The notes below the pieces were generated by a model. The model saw only the letters and a list, made by a program, of their open reading frames with translations, was not told the DNA's origin and did no database searches. Shown here piece after piece: positions 1-5,266 of a DNA stretch of 5,266 nt. Position 1 is the first letter of the stretch. Each line of letters begins with the position of its first letter. The position numbers were made by a program, and so were the translations under genes. This stretch comes from Bacteroides sp. (GTDB taxonomy: Bacteria > Bacteroidota > Bacteroidia > Bacteroidales > Bacteroidaceae): NCBI GenBank assembly GCA_019412865.1, contig DXOJ01000192.1, forward strand, positions 1 to 5,266, given 5' to 3'.

Positions 1-19
1 TTCATTTATTTAATTTTCT

Positions 20-51
20 AAAACAAAGAATCAGAGTTCAACTACTGATTC
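20..51 (-). terminator. Probable intrinsic terminator after the B12-uptake operon
   Basis: On the minus strand, about 20 nt past the stop codon of the lipoprotein gene, GAATCAG (51-45) pairs with CTGATTC (34-28). AGT/ACT extends the stem inward past one bulged base and leaves a 3-nt loop. The stem is followed at once by TTTGTTTT (27-20). Hairpin plus T-rich tail in this orientation fits a rho-independent terminator. The stem is AT-rich and the T-tract is interrupted by a G, so termination may be partial. On the plus strand no T-run follows, so it is directional. Seen in sequence; function inferred. Confidence 0.55.
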
Positions 52-72
52 GCATTATTAATAAATTGTTGA

Positions 73-2046
73 TTATTTTTTGAAATGTAAGTTTTCAACG
101 GTTGTGACTTCGGTTGATATTTCACCCATTTGTCCTGCGTCTTGGTTAACTGCAGTCATAATCTTAACGAAATCTATTTGATCCAAGTCGGCTGGTGTGC
201 CGTTACTGTCCACAGCCCAATCTATCTTGAAATTACTGCCTTCCTTGGTGTTGGGATGGTTGTCTGCATATCCCCATGGATAACAATATCCTACCCATAA
301 TCCATTTTCTAAGACAGCATTATCTTTTAGGCGTGTTCCCTGGAATGTGATTTCATCATCTTCTACCCAAAGTGGATAATAGGATTCCTGATTATGGTAA
401 CTGTTGCGGAGAATATATCCTTCGTTTTCTTTATTGTCCTTCCAGAAAACATTTTGGTTGGCTGGGTTCGGGCGGTAATAAGTTATTTCATATCCTCGGG
501 TTTCTGTATCTTTCCCGTATTCGCTGCCTTTCAGTTCATACCATTCGTCATCAGGTATTCCATTACCGTTTGCATCTTTGGATACGAATACAATTCCCGG
601 TTCGGCACTTCCTCCTAGTTTTCCTGTTCCGGTTTTGGAATTGTAGTAAGCATTACCTCTTACCTTGAAGTCATATTCTCCCGTTACATTCGGAATGGGC
701 TGTGGGAATCCTAAAACAATGTAGCCACCGAATCCTCCTAATGTAATAAGCGATTTTTGCTGGATTCTGCGGGTTGCTTCTTCCAATATTTCATCGTAGG
801 TAAATCCATCCTTGTATGCTGATGTGGTAGTATTGATAAATTGTCCGGGAGCAGGACGGTATTCCCATACTTTATTGGCGAAAGCTAGAGGGTTTTCCGT
901 GTCATCGTCATTATCGTCAATATTGCTTTGTGAGGCTTTGTCACTGAATGCGATGGTATTCGGGTTAAGTCCGATGTTGTTCAGGCGGAACATGAGTTGT
1001 CCTTGTTGGTTGAAACAAAGTAAGTCACCGTAAGTGGTGTAATCGCGTGCTTCGGTGATATATACATTGTTGCTGTAAGGGTTGATATTGATACCGTAAG
1101 GTGTCTTTATCACAGTTCCATCGGTTATGAAATTCTCACGGATTGTTTCTTCTGTTTTCAGATTGAACATCTTGATAGAAGAAGTCTGTGTGGTGTAGTT
1201 GTAATTATATAGGTAGGCTATGTCTCCGTCGATGGCGAAGTTTTGCACTTTCTCGTTACATTGAGTGACTTTGTTTGTCCGGCAGTCTATCTTGACGAAA
1301 TTATAATCTCCGGCTTCTATATCTTCGCCACGGGTGGCTACATAGACGGTTTCATCCGGACCTGCTATTATTTTACCGGGATTCGGGCCTACTATAATTT
1401 TGCTACTCTCTTTGAATGTGGCAATATCGACAACGGATACTGTATTATCTACACCCAGCCCTGATGAATAATCCAATCCGCCGGAATTGGAAATATATAG
1501 CTTTTCGTTTTGTACACAAATGCCGTCAGGGTTACGTCCCACTGTTGTGATAGCATCTATGGAGAGGGAAGTTGTGTCTATACGCGCAACGGTTCCGTCA
1601 TAGGAACATACGTATGCTTTTTCTTTATGAAAAGTGATATAGCGTGGTTGGCGGGAACTCCCATTTTCTGCCTGCATCTGAATTTGTTTCAATGAGGTTC
1701 CTGTACGAAAATCTATCACTTCTACTGTACTGGAGATGTTGACTACGACATACACCTTGCTTCCATAAATAGCCATATCGTTGGCTGTATCTCCTAATCC
1801 TCGGTGGTTGACTGCTTTGAAGTAATCACGAACCATTTGTTGATTACCGAAAGAGAAACGTGCCAATGAGCTGTTATTCTGGTTGAACAGTCCTTCACAT
1901 AATACATATAATTCGGCGGTACCTGTTTCTGTCGGATCACCTATAATGCCTGATGTGAAAGGTTTGTCTTCCATGTCATCACATGCCATGAATAACAAGA
2001 TCAATGACAGCCAGCACCAGGATATATATATTAATTTCCTTTTCAC
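73..2046 (-). CDS. btuG: BtuG-like surface lipoprotein: cobalamin-binding beta-propeller with extra C-terminal domain
   Basis: Product of 657 aa. Residues 2-4 are basic, 5-20 hydrophobic, and Cys22 closes a lipobox (FMAC). The next residues are DDMED, an acidic stretch like the Bacteroidetes signal for lipoprotein export to the cell surface. Residues ~44-370 form a YncE/DUF5074-type propeller: the opening ELYVLCEGLFNQNN is followed by repeated blades near 86, 131, 170, 220, 269, 313 and 358, many with P-x-x-I and VYV/VYI strands. An Asp/Asn-rich linker (374-385) leads to a second domain (~388-655) containing an EF-hand-like calcium loop, DANGNGIPDDEW, at 491-502. Known family role: BtuG captures vitamin B12 outside the cell and hands it to BtuB. 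The call rests on fold, the adjacent receptor and the upstream B12 riboswitch. The start is GTG; an in-frame TAA (2056-2058) lies four codons upstream and the next internal Met (20) would destroy the signal peptide. Binding to B12 is inferred; another YncE-like surface protein is possible. Confidence 0.82.
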   Translation of the reverse strand: MKRKLIYISWCWLSLILLFMACDDMEDKPFTSGIIGDPTETGTAELYVLCEGLFNQNNSSLARFSFGNQQMVRDYFKAVNHRGLGDTANDMAIYGSKVYVVVNISSTVEVIDFRTGTSLKQIQMQAENGSSRQPRYITFHKEKAYVCSYDGTVARIDTTSLSIDAITTVGRNPDGICVQNEKLYISNSGGLDYSSGLGVDNTVSVVDIATFKESSKIIVGPNPGKIIAGPDETVYVATRGEDIEAGDYNFVKIDCRTNKVTQCNEKVQNFAIDGDIAYLYNYNYTTQTSSIKMFNLKTEETIRENFITDGTVIKTPYGININPYSNNVYITEARDYTTYGDLLCFNQQGQLMFRLNNIGLNPNTIAFSDKASQSNIDDNDDDTENPLAFANKVWEYRPAPGQFINTTTSAYKDGFTYDEILEEATRRIQQKSLITLGGFGGYIVLGFPQPIPNVTGEYDFKVRGNAYYNSKTGTGKLGGSAEPGIVFVSKDANGNGIPDDEWYELKGSEYGKDTETRGYEITYYRPNPANQNVFWKDNKENEGYILRNSYHNQESYYPLWVEDDEITFQGTRLKDNAVLENGLWVGYCYPWGYADNHPNTKEGSNFKIDWAVDSNGTPADLDQIDFVKIMTAVNQDAGQMGEISTEVTTVENLHFKK

Positions 2047-2069
2047 GTCAATATCTTATTTTATAATAT

Positions 2070-4112
2070 TTAATATCTTATTTTTATTGTTGCTCTTACA
2101 GATCGTCCGGGCATTGGGAAGTATTTCACAATCTCGTAATTCTTGTCCATCAGGTTCAGTACTTCCAAGCAGAAAGAGGTGGTGACTTTTTTTATCAGGA
2201 AATCATGGCTTGCAGAAATACTGTGGTCACTATAACTATCTAATCTGTTTTCAGCAATGTTTTGTCCCAACGCGTAGCGCTTTCCTGAAAATAGGAATGA
2301 GTAAGACAGATTGATCCATGGTGTTTCGATACCTGCCTGCCCCGAAGCGGAGACGCGGGGAGTGTAGGCTATCTGGTGTTTGTATGTTGATTCATACGTG
2401 TTTGGATCGGGTGGGGTAACGTCTAATGCTCGTTGGTATGTATAGTTGCCCGAGAGGTTTATGCGGATTTTTTCCCCGGGTTGGAGGGAGAGGCTTCCTG
2501 TAACATCAATACCTTTGATGTCAACTTGTCCCAGGTTTTTCATGCTCCATACTGCAAGGTTCTTGGTAGGATAAGCGATGATTTTATCTGTTACCTTATT
2601 ATAATAAGCGTCGATGGTTGCTGACAAATAGGGTAGGAACGAGCATACATTTTTGTTGTATGTCAGTCCGATGTTGTATTGTTTGGCTTTTTCCGGCTTT
2701 AGTTGTGTGTTTCCTACTTCTTCGTAATATAAGTCGTTGAAACTTGCCAGGCGGAAAATGTCTTTATAGAAGAAGCGTACACGGAATTCTTCATTATGAA
2801 AAGGTTTGAATGCGGCACTTACATAAGGGGTTAATTTACGGTGATTGCCGGCACTGCCGCCTTTCTTTACATCTTCATTGATAATGGTTGCTAATGCGGA
2901 TGCGGAGATTGTTAACCAGTCATTCACGTATTTGCCGGCGAATGCCGTTAGCCATGAATAGCGCGTGGGGTGTACAAAGTTGTTTAGATCGGCGTTCATG
3001 GTGTTGATGCTTCCGTCGGTGGAAAGAGAGAATGAGAGGTTGCTCAACAGTCTGTATAGTACAGAAGCGGAAAGGTAATATTCTTGCTGGTAGTAGCTGT
3101 TTTCTGTTTTCTTTAATGAGTTCTTTGTATCAGGGTCTAGGTAACGTTGATAGCTCCAATTCCACTTGGCAGAGGTTTGGAATACCCATTGTTGGCTGAA
3201 TTCTTTCTTGTATTGACTTTGTATGAAAGTGTTTTTATCCCACAGGTGTTGGGTAGAATGGTCGTCGTAGAAAGTGGTAGCTTTGGGTAGTCCCCGGGAG
3301 GATTGGAAGTAATAGGCTTTCAGCCGCCATTGTTCTTTATCGGAGAAGTTACCGTAAAGTCCGGCTTCAGCACGGAATGTTTGTACATCTGTATTCTTCC
3401 GTTTCTCACGTGAGGACAGATCTCCTTCTGCACTTCCATAGCGCAGTGTATATGGATAATGTCCGTCAGAAGACATCCATTCGCCATTGACTGACATGCT
3501 CCATGTTTTATTGAATTGTTGTTCCAGCAGGAGGGAGGGATTGACTAATCCCCAGGAACCTGTTTTGAAAGCTCCTGCTATGTTGGTCTTTTTGTCTTTT
3601 GTGAACTGTGGGGTAAGTGTCTGGATATTCAAGATGCCTGCTGACGCAAAGAAGCGGGCAGGTTGGAAGATGTTATCGCTTTGTCCGTTGTTTAGAGAAA
3701 GTCTGTCTACGTTATCGAGTGAGAAACGCCCGATGTCGATTTGTCCCGTTTGGCAATCGGTTAGGGTGATCCCGTCATAGCCAACAGCGGTATGTTGTGC
3801 TCCCAGGCTTCGTATGGATACAGTTTTTAGTCCGCCAATACCTCCGTAGTCTTTTACGGTCACTCCGGCAAAGTGTTTCACTGCGTCGGATACTTGCAAG
3901 GCGTGCAGGTTTTTCAGGGCGTCTTTGGAGAATACTTGCAGGGGAGCGGTAGAACGTACTTCGCGAGTCTGATAGATATCTGATACTGTTATTTCAGGAA
4001 TAGAATATGTATGTGTCGTATCTACCTTTTGCTGTTGTGCAAAAAGTGGTATGGATAAGAATTGGCAGCAGAATACTGCAAAGATCATTTTCTTAAATGT
4101 TCTCTCTTTCAT
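2070..4112 (-). CDS. btuB: BtuB-like TonB-dependent outer-membrane cobalamin receptor
   Basis: Product of 680 aa. A signal peptide ends near residue 25 (LFAQ|QQ). A TonB-box-like segment, EITVSD, lies at 40-45. The plug domain spans ~53-165, with conserved-looking SVRSLG-type (SIRSLGAQHTAVGYDGI, 99-115) and DNVDRLSL motifs. The rest (~170-680) alternates polar and aromatic strands typical of a 22-stranded barrel and ends in an aromatic residue (IKIRY), the usual signal for outer-membrane assembly. It lacks the N-terminal carboxypeptidase-regulatory-like domain of SusC proteins and is much shorter than they are, close to BtuB/siderophore receptors. Substrate assignment to B12 comes from the cobalamin riboswitch in its leader and the BtuG-like gene 23 bp downstream. 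Energy would come from TonB/ExbBD in the inner membrane. The ATG has AAGGA (4117-4121) 4 nt upstream, a decent site for this group. A related corrinoid could be the true substrate. Confidence 0.87.
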   Translation of the reverse strand: MKERTFKKMIFAVFCCQFLSIPLFAQQQKVDTTHTYSIPEITVSDIYQTREVRSTAPLQVFSKDALKNLHALQVSDAVKHFAGVTVKDYGGIGGLKTVSIRSLGAQHTAVGYDGITLTDCQTGQIDIGRFSLDNVDRLSLNNGQSDNIFQPARFFASAGILNIQTLTPQFTKDKKTNIAGAFKTGSWGLVNPSLLLEQQFNKTWSMSVNGEWMSSDGHYPYTLRYGSAEGDLSSREKRKNTDVQTFRAEAGLYGNFSDKEQWRLKAYYFQSSRGLPKATTFYDDHSTQHLWDKNTFIQSQYKKEFSQQWVFQTSAKWNWSYQRYLDPDTKNSLKKTENSYYQQEYYLSASVLYRLLSNLSFSLSTDGSINTMNADLNNFVHPTRYSWLTAFAGKYVNDWLTISASALATIINEDVKKGGSAGNHRKLTPYVSAAFKPFHNEEFRVRFFYKDIFRLASFNDLYYEEVGNTQLKPEKAKQYNIGLTYNKNVCSFLPYLSATIDAYYNKVTDKIIAYPTKNLAVWSMKNLGQVDIKGIDVTGSLSLQPGEKIRINLSGNYTYQRALDVTPPDPNTYESTYKHQIAYTPRVSASGQAGIETPWINLSYSFLFSGKRYALGQNIAENRLDSYSDHSISASHDFLIKKVTTSFCLEVLNLMDKNYEIVKYFPMPGRSVRATIKIRY

Positions 4113-4116
4113 TTAT

Positions 4117-4121
4117 TCCTT
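4117..4121 (-). promoter_or_regulatory. Ribosome-binding site of the btuB-like gene
   Basis: AAGGA on the minus strand, four bases before the ATG at 4112. It lies about 20 nt beyond the 3' base of the leader hairpin, so that hairpin does not itself cover the site. This favours transcription termination over direct sequestration if the hairpin is regulatory (inference). Confidence 0.4.
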
Positions 4122-4141
4122 ATTTCAGTCTGTTGCTATTT

Positions 4142-4176
4142 AAAAGTGTCCGGGCGAAATCCCTTCGACCGGACAC
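4142..4176 (-). terminator. Terminator-like hairpin in the riboswitch leader (candidate expression platform)
   Basis: Minus-strand GTGTCCGG (4176-4169) pairs perfectly with CCGGACAC (4153-4146). After one mismatch, CGAA (4167-4164) pairs with TTCG (4158-4155) around a 5-nt loop. The 3' arm is followed by TTTT (4145-4142), then AAATAG. This is a GC-rich stem with a short T-tract, between the cobalamin aptamer and the btuB-like start codon. The plus strand lacks a T-run after the stem. Either conditional attenuation or an uncoupled leader structure is possible; the T-tract of four is short for a strong terminator. Confidence 0.5.
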
Positions 4177-4181
4177 GCATA

Positions 4182-4203
4182 AATAAACTTGGCAGAGTTT
4201 ATT
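4182..4203 (-). other. AT-rich leader hairpin upstream of the terminator-like stem
   Basis: Minus-strand AATAAACT (4203-4196) pairs perfectly with AGTTTATT (4189-4182) around the 6-nt loop CTGCCA. It ends 5 nt before the terminator-like stem begins, so the two may stack or fold in order. No T-run follows. Role unknown; it may be part of the riboswitch expression platform. Confidence 0.4.
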
Positions 4204-4309
4204 CGTTTTAACACACTTTCTCTGAATTAGAGTGATGAATGAAATGATAGACGACTTGTCCGGTTCATTAGACTCAACGCTTTTTCCTCGAAAGCAGTGA
4301 AACATAATT

Positions 4310-4483
4310 GCATGGTAGGTCTTCTGACTTATTCCTGTTACAAACGCCTTCCCAGATTATTCTCCAGTGGCAATGAGTGAATTGCTTGTAACATGCATGG
4401 AACTTACAGCAGCGGGACTGTTCAGGATTTACACCTGATTCCCTTTTAATTGCTTCCCCCGTAAGGGAGTCGCAAACCAATGC
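4310..4483 (-). ncRNA. Cobalamin (adenosylcobalamin/B12) riboswitch aptamer
   Basis: The minus strand carries the hallmarks of the cobalamin riboswitch (Rfam RF00174 type). The B12 box GCCACTG is at 4371-4365. It is preceded by AGGTGTAAATCCTGAACAGT and CCCGCTGCTGTAAG, followed by GGGAAGGCG, and ends with AGTCAGAAGACCTACC. Helices can be drawn: P1 from GCATTGGT (4483-4476) with ACCATGC (4316-4310), one base bulged; GACT with AGTC beside it; and a core helix TGTTACAA/TTGTAACA backed by TTCC/GGAA. A small CTCCC/GGGGG stem sits near the 5' end. It lies in the leader of the btuB-like gene, where B12 binding is known to lower expression of B12 transport genes. Protein-like reading frames crossing it are artefacts. 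Confidence 0.95.
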
Positions 4484-4487
4484 GGGA

Positions 4488-4519
4488 CAAAGATAGGGAG
4501 TTTATTTGTTTTTTCCAAG
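4488..4519 (-). promoter_or_regulatory. Promoter of the B12-uptake operon (Bacteroides type)
   Basis: On the minus strand, TATCTTTG (4495-4488) is a full match to the Bacteroides -7 box TAnnTTTG. CTTG (4519-4516) lies 20 bp upstream as the -33 element (consensus TTTG, one mismatch). The box ends 4 bp before the first base of riboswitch helix P1, so the RNA should start at or just inside the aptamer's 5' strand. The -33 element is in the left outer arm of the inverted repeat at 4516-4573. Confidence 0.7.
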
Positions 4520-4573
4520 TTGGGGGATATTCTTTTTCTTTCGTCCTGATACGAAAGAGAAAGAACCAACTTG
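4516..4573. repeat. 58-bp imperfect inverted repeat between two divergent promoters
   Basis: The inner arms are TTCTTTTTCTTTCGT (4530-4544) and ACGAAAGAGAAAGAA (4551-4565). They are complementary at 14 of 15 positions around a 6-bp centre. The outer arms CAAGTTGG (4516-4523) and CCAACTTG (4566-4573) are perfectly complementary, with 6 extra bases on the left side only. Each outer arm holds the -33 element of one of the two outward-facing promoters. It may be an operator for a dimeric regulator, or a cruciform-prone spacer. It is not followed by a T-run suited to termination in either direction. Confidence 0.65.
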
Positions 4574-4600
4574 TTTTCTTCGATATTTTCTGTATTTTTG
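4570..4600 (+). promoter_or_regulatory. Divergent plus-strand promoter (Bacteroides type)
   Basis: CTTG (4570-4573), 19 bp, then TATTTTTG (4593-4600) fits TTTG-N19-21-TAnnTTTG with one mismatch in the -33 element. It faces away from the B12 operon and shares the sequence CCAACTTG at its -33 region with the opposing promoter. Transcription would begin near 4605-4608. Confidence 0.5.
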
Positions 4601-4605
4601 TAAAT

Positions 4606-4680
4606 GAGACTGTCACTTATTACAAAATTTACCAAATTAGCGGATTTTAGAGGCGGGTATTGAGTTGCCCGCCTTTTTTA
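4606..4680 (+). ncRNA. Candidate small RNA divergent from the B12 operon
   Basis: A promoter-like element ends at 4600 and a strong intrinsic terminator ends at 4679, defining a predicted RNA of about 75 nt with no other gene inside. The 5' half is A/U-rich and single-stranded looking; the 3' half is the terminator stem. A 19-codon reading frame (ATG at 4604, TGA at 4661) overlaps it. That ATG lies at or before the predicted start site, has no ribosome-binding site, and its stop falls in the terminator loop, so a leaderless peptide is less likely than a small RNA. The 5' end is approximate. I do not recognise a known RNA family. Confidence 0.4.
4651..4679 (+). terminator. Strong intrinsic terminator on the plus strand
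   Basis: AGGCGGG (4651-4657) pairs perfectly with CCCGCCT (4668-4674) around a 10-nt loop and runs into six T's (4674-4679). On the minus strand no T-run follows, so it serves plus-strand transcription. No annotated plus-strand gene lies upstream of it in this window, which is why the short unit starting at 4570-4600 is proposed. Confidence 0.8.
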
Positions 4681-4684
4681 TTTG

Positions 4685-4719
4685 TTTGACATAAGATTAG
4701 CTTTTAAAAAGTATCTTTG
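4685..4719 (+). promoter_or_regulatory. Weaker plus-strand promoter-like element
   Basis: TATCTTTG (4712-4719) matches the TAnnTTTG box fully. The nearest TTTG (4685-4688) is 23 bp upstream, longer than the usual 19-21. A perfect palindrome lies at the expected start site. No open reading frame of useful length follows at once, so what it would transcribe is unknown. Confidence 0.3.
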
Positions 4720-4724
4720 TCTAT

Positions 4725-4738
4725 GTCCAACGTTGGAC
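4725..4738. promoter_or_regulatory. Perfect 14-bp palindrome at a putative start site (operator-like)
   Basis: GTCCAACGTTGGAC is its own reverse complement. With one mismatched pair, the symmetry continues to 4722-4741. It begins 6 bp after the -7 box at 4712-4719, where a repressor would block initiation. It could also form a short 5' hairpin in an RNA. No regulator gene is visible in the window. Confidence 0.4.
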
Positions 4739-4741
4739 GTA

Positions 4742-4919
4742 TGAAACAGATTTATTGAAACATAATTGGTCGTTTTTTATAGGGGATGCAGCGGTATCCA
4801 CCTATTTTGTTCCTTACTATACGGTTTTGAACTAATTCATTTCGGTATGGTTTTGAAGCAAATGATACTTTAGCAAACAAGTATTGAAACGGTAGCCCGT
4901 GAAATAATATAGAATTTAC
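4742..4919. other. Intergenic stretch with no recognised gene
   Basis: No reading frame of meaningful length on either strand, no tRNA-like fold and no terminator seen. The only repetition is a similar 10-mer, ACGGTTTTGA (4821-4830) and ATGGTTTTGA (4847-4856), 26 bp apart. It leads into the 22-bp repeat array. Confidence 0.5.
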
Positions 4920-5029
4920 CTAACGTACAAACGTAGGTTATCTACCGTGTGAATGTCCGTTACCTACCGGGCGAGCATCAACAACCTACCAGACAAAAGT
5001 CGGTCATCTGCCGGACGAACAGTTCATGA
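4920..5029. repeat. Degenerate tandem array, five units of exactly 22 bp
   Basis: Units begin at 4920, 4942, 4964, 4986 and 5008. Each starts with a form of CTACCGGACGAA: CT at positions 1-2, C at 5 and A at 11 are identical in all five units. Positions 3, 4, 6, 12, 15 and 21 agree in four of five. The second half of each unit is looser. A shifted partial copy (TACCGACGAA) lies at 5051-5060. Because 22 is not a multiple of three, this is not a protein repeat. The period is about two helical turns, as in iterons or clustered protein-binding sites, but there is no replication gene here. Family not recognised. Confidence 0.55.
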
Positions 5030-5107
5030 GGGACACGGGAACAGAAACGGTACCGACGAAGTGATCCGAACCGACAACGGCAGCATCCAAAGCCATCTTC
5101 TCTGCCC

Positions 5108-5143
5108 AGTATTATTGCTGTTGTTTATAACAGAAATAATACT
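5108..5143. repeat. Long AT-rich hairpin
   Basis: AGTATTATT (5108-5116) pairs perfectly with AATAATACT (5135-5143). After one G/A mismatch, CTGTT (5118-5122) pairs with AACAG (5129-5133) around a 6-nt loop. On the plus strand a T-rich stretch (TTTTACTT) follows, so it could act as a weak plus-strand terminator. On the minus strand it lies 1 nt past a stop codon (5145-5147) of a frame that is open to the window edge. Confidence 0.5.
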
Positions 5144-5183
5144 TTTACTTACTCTTCTTTACTCTTCTCTTCTCTACTCTACT
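5143..5183 (+). repeat. Pyrimidine-rich tract with short tandem copies
   Basis: A C/T-rich stretch broken only by single A's. It contains TACTCTTCTT (5150-5159) directly followed by TACTCTTCTC (5160-5169) and then shorter TACTC-like copies to 5183. Such strand-asymmetric sequence can keep frames open on both strands by composition alone, so it should not be read as coding without other evidence. Confidence 0.5.
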
Positions 5184-5266
5184 GGTTTTCATTGGCTTTT
5201 CCCCCTTTACTGGTGGGCGTTTCAGCGCTTTGTACACCCCTCTCCGAACACCCTCATTTTTGTATC

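Noticed and set aside
2047..2069. Separate promoter between the two genes
   Set aside because: Only 23 AT-rich bases separate them, with no TAnnTTTG box; co-transcription is the simpler reading.
372..3780. Several plus-strand reading frames of 61-100 codons
   Set aside because: All lie inside, or overlap the ends of, the two long minus-strand genes and look like antisense shadows, rich in Cys, Phe and Ser without recognisable domains.
4120..4635. Three overlapping minus-strand reading frames of 61-68 codons in the btuB leader and promoter region
   Set aside because: They run through the cobalamin aptamer, leader hairpins and the operon promoter, overlap one another, and show no protein-family features or ribosome-binding sites.
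4298..4768. 13-bp exact direct repeat TGAAACATAATTG at 4298-4310 and 4756-4768
   Set aside because: One such AT-rich match is close to what chance gives in 5 kb. It does not bound an insertion sequence or any gene, and the first copy overlaps the edge of the aptamer.
4920..5029. CRISPR array
   Set aside because: The 22-bp units are contiguous and degenerate, without conserved repeats separated by unique spacers of 30 bp or so, and no cas gene is present.
4500..5266. Insertion sequence or mobile-element remnant
   Set aside because: No transposase-like frame, no paired terminal inverted repeats enclosing a gene, and no target-site duplication found. The inverted repeats seen are local hairpins or palindromes.

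Overview
The window looks like part of a Bacteroides (Bacteroidales) chromosome. The evidence is a SusC-era style TonB receptor/surface lipoprotein pair, a lipoprotein with acidic residues right after the lipobox cysteine, AT-rich start regions with weak Shine-Dalgarno sequences, and several boxes that fit the Bacteroides sigma-70-type promoter (TTTG-N19-21-TAnnTTTG). Genus is an inference from these signs; I could not run a search.

Positions 4519 down to 20 (minus strand) form one vitamin B12 uptake operon. A promoter (4488-4519) starts transcription almost exactly at the 5' edge of a cobalamin riboswitch aptamer (4310-4483). A leader of about 200 nt follows and carries a terminator-like hairpin (4142-4176), with an upstream segment that could compete for its 5' arm. 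Next come a BtuB-like TonB-dependent outer-membrane receptor (2070-4112) and, 23 bp later, a BtuG-like surface lipoprotein with a seven-bladed-propeller N-terminal half and an extra C-terminal domain (73-2046, GTG start). A terminator-like hairpin (20-51) follows the second gene. The expected mechanism, from known Bacteroides B12 systems, is that the lipoprotein captures cobalamin at the cell surface and passes it to the receptor, which imports it using TonB energy. The riboswitch shuts the operon off when B12 is plentiful.

Positions 4500-5266 hold no convincing protein gene but are structured. A 58-bp imperfect inverted repeat (4516-4573) carries the -33 element of the B12 promoter in one outer arm and the -33 element of a divergent plus-strand promoter (4570-4600) in the other. 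The divergent promoter would make a transcript of only about 75 nt, ending at a strong intrinsic terminator (4651-4679): a candidate small RNA. Further right are a second, weaker plus-strand promoter-like box with a perfect 14-bp palindrome at its expected start site (4712-4738), a degenerate tandem array with an exact 22-bp period (4920-5029), a long AT-rich hairpin (5108-5143), and a pyrimidine-rich tract (5143-5183). The right edge is open on both strands in one frame each, so an unseen gene may begin or end there.

The most unusual items are the symmetric divergent promoter with its candidate small RNA opposite a B12 operon, the possible terminator/antiterminator leader, and the 22-bp repeat array.
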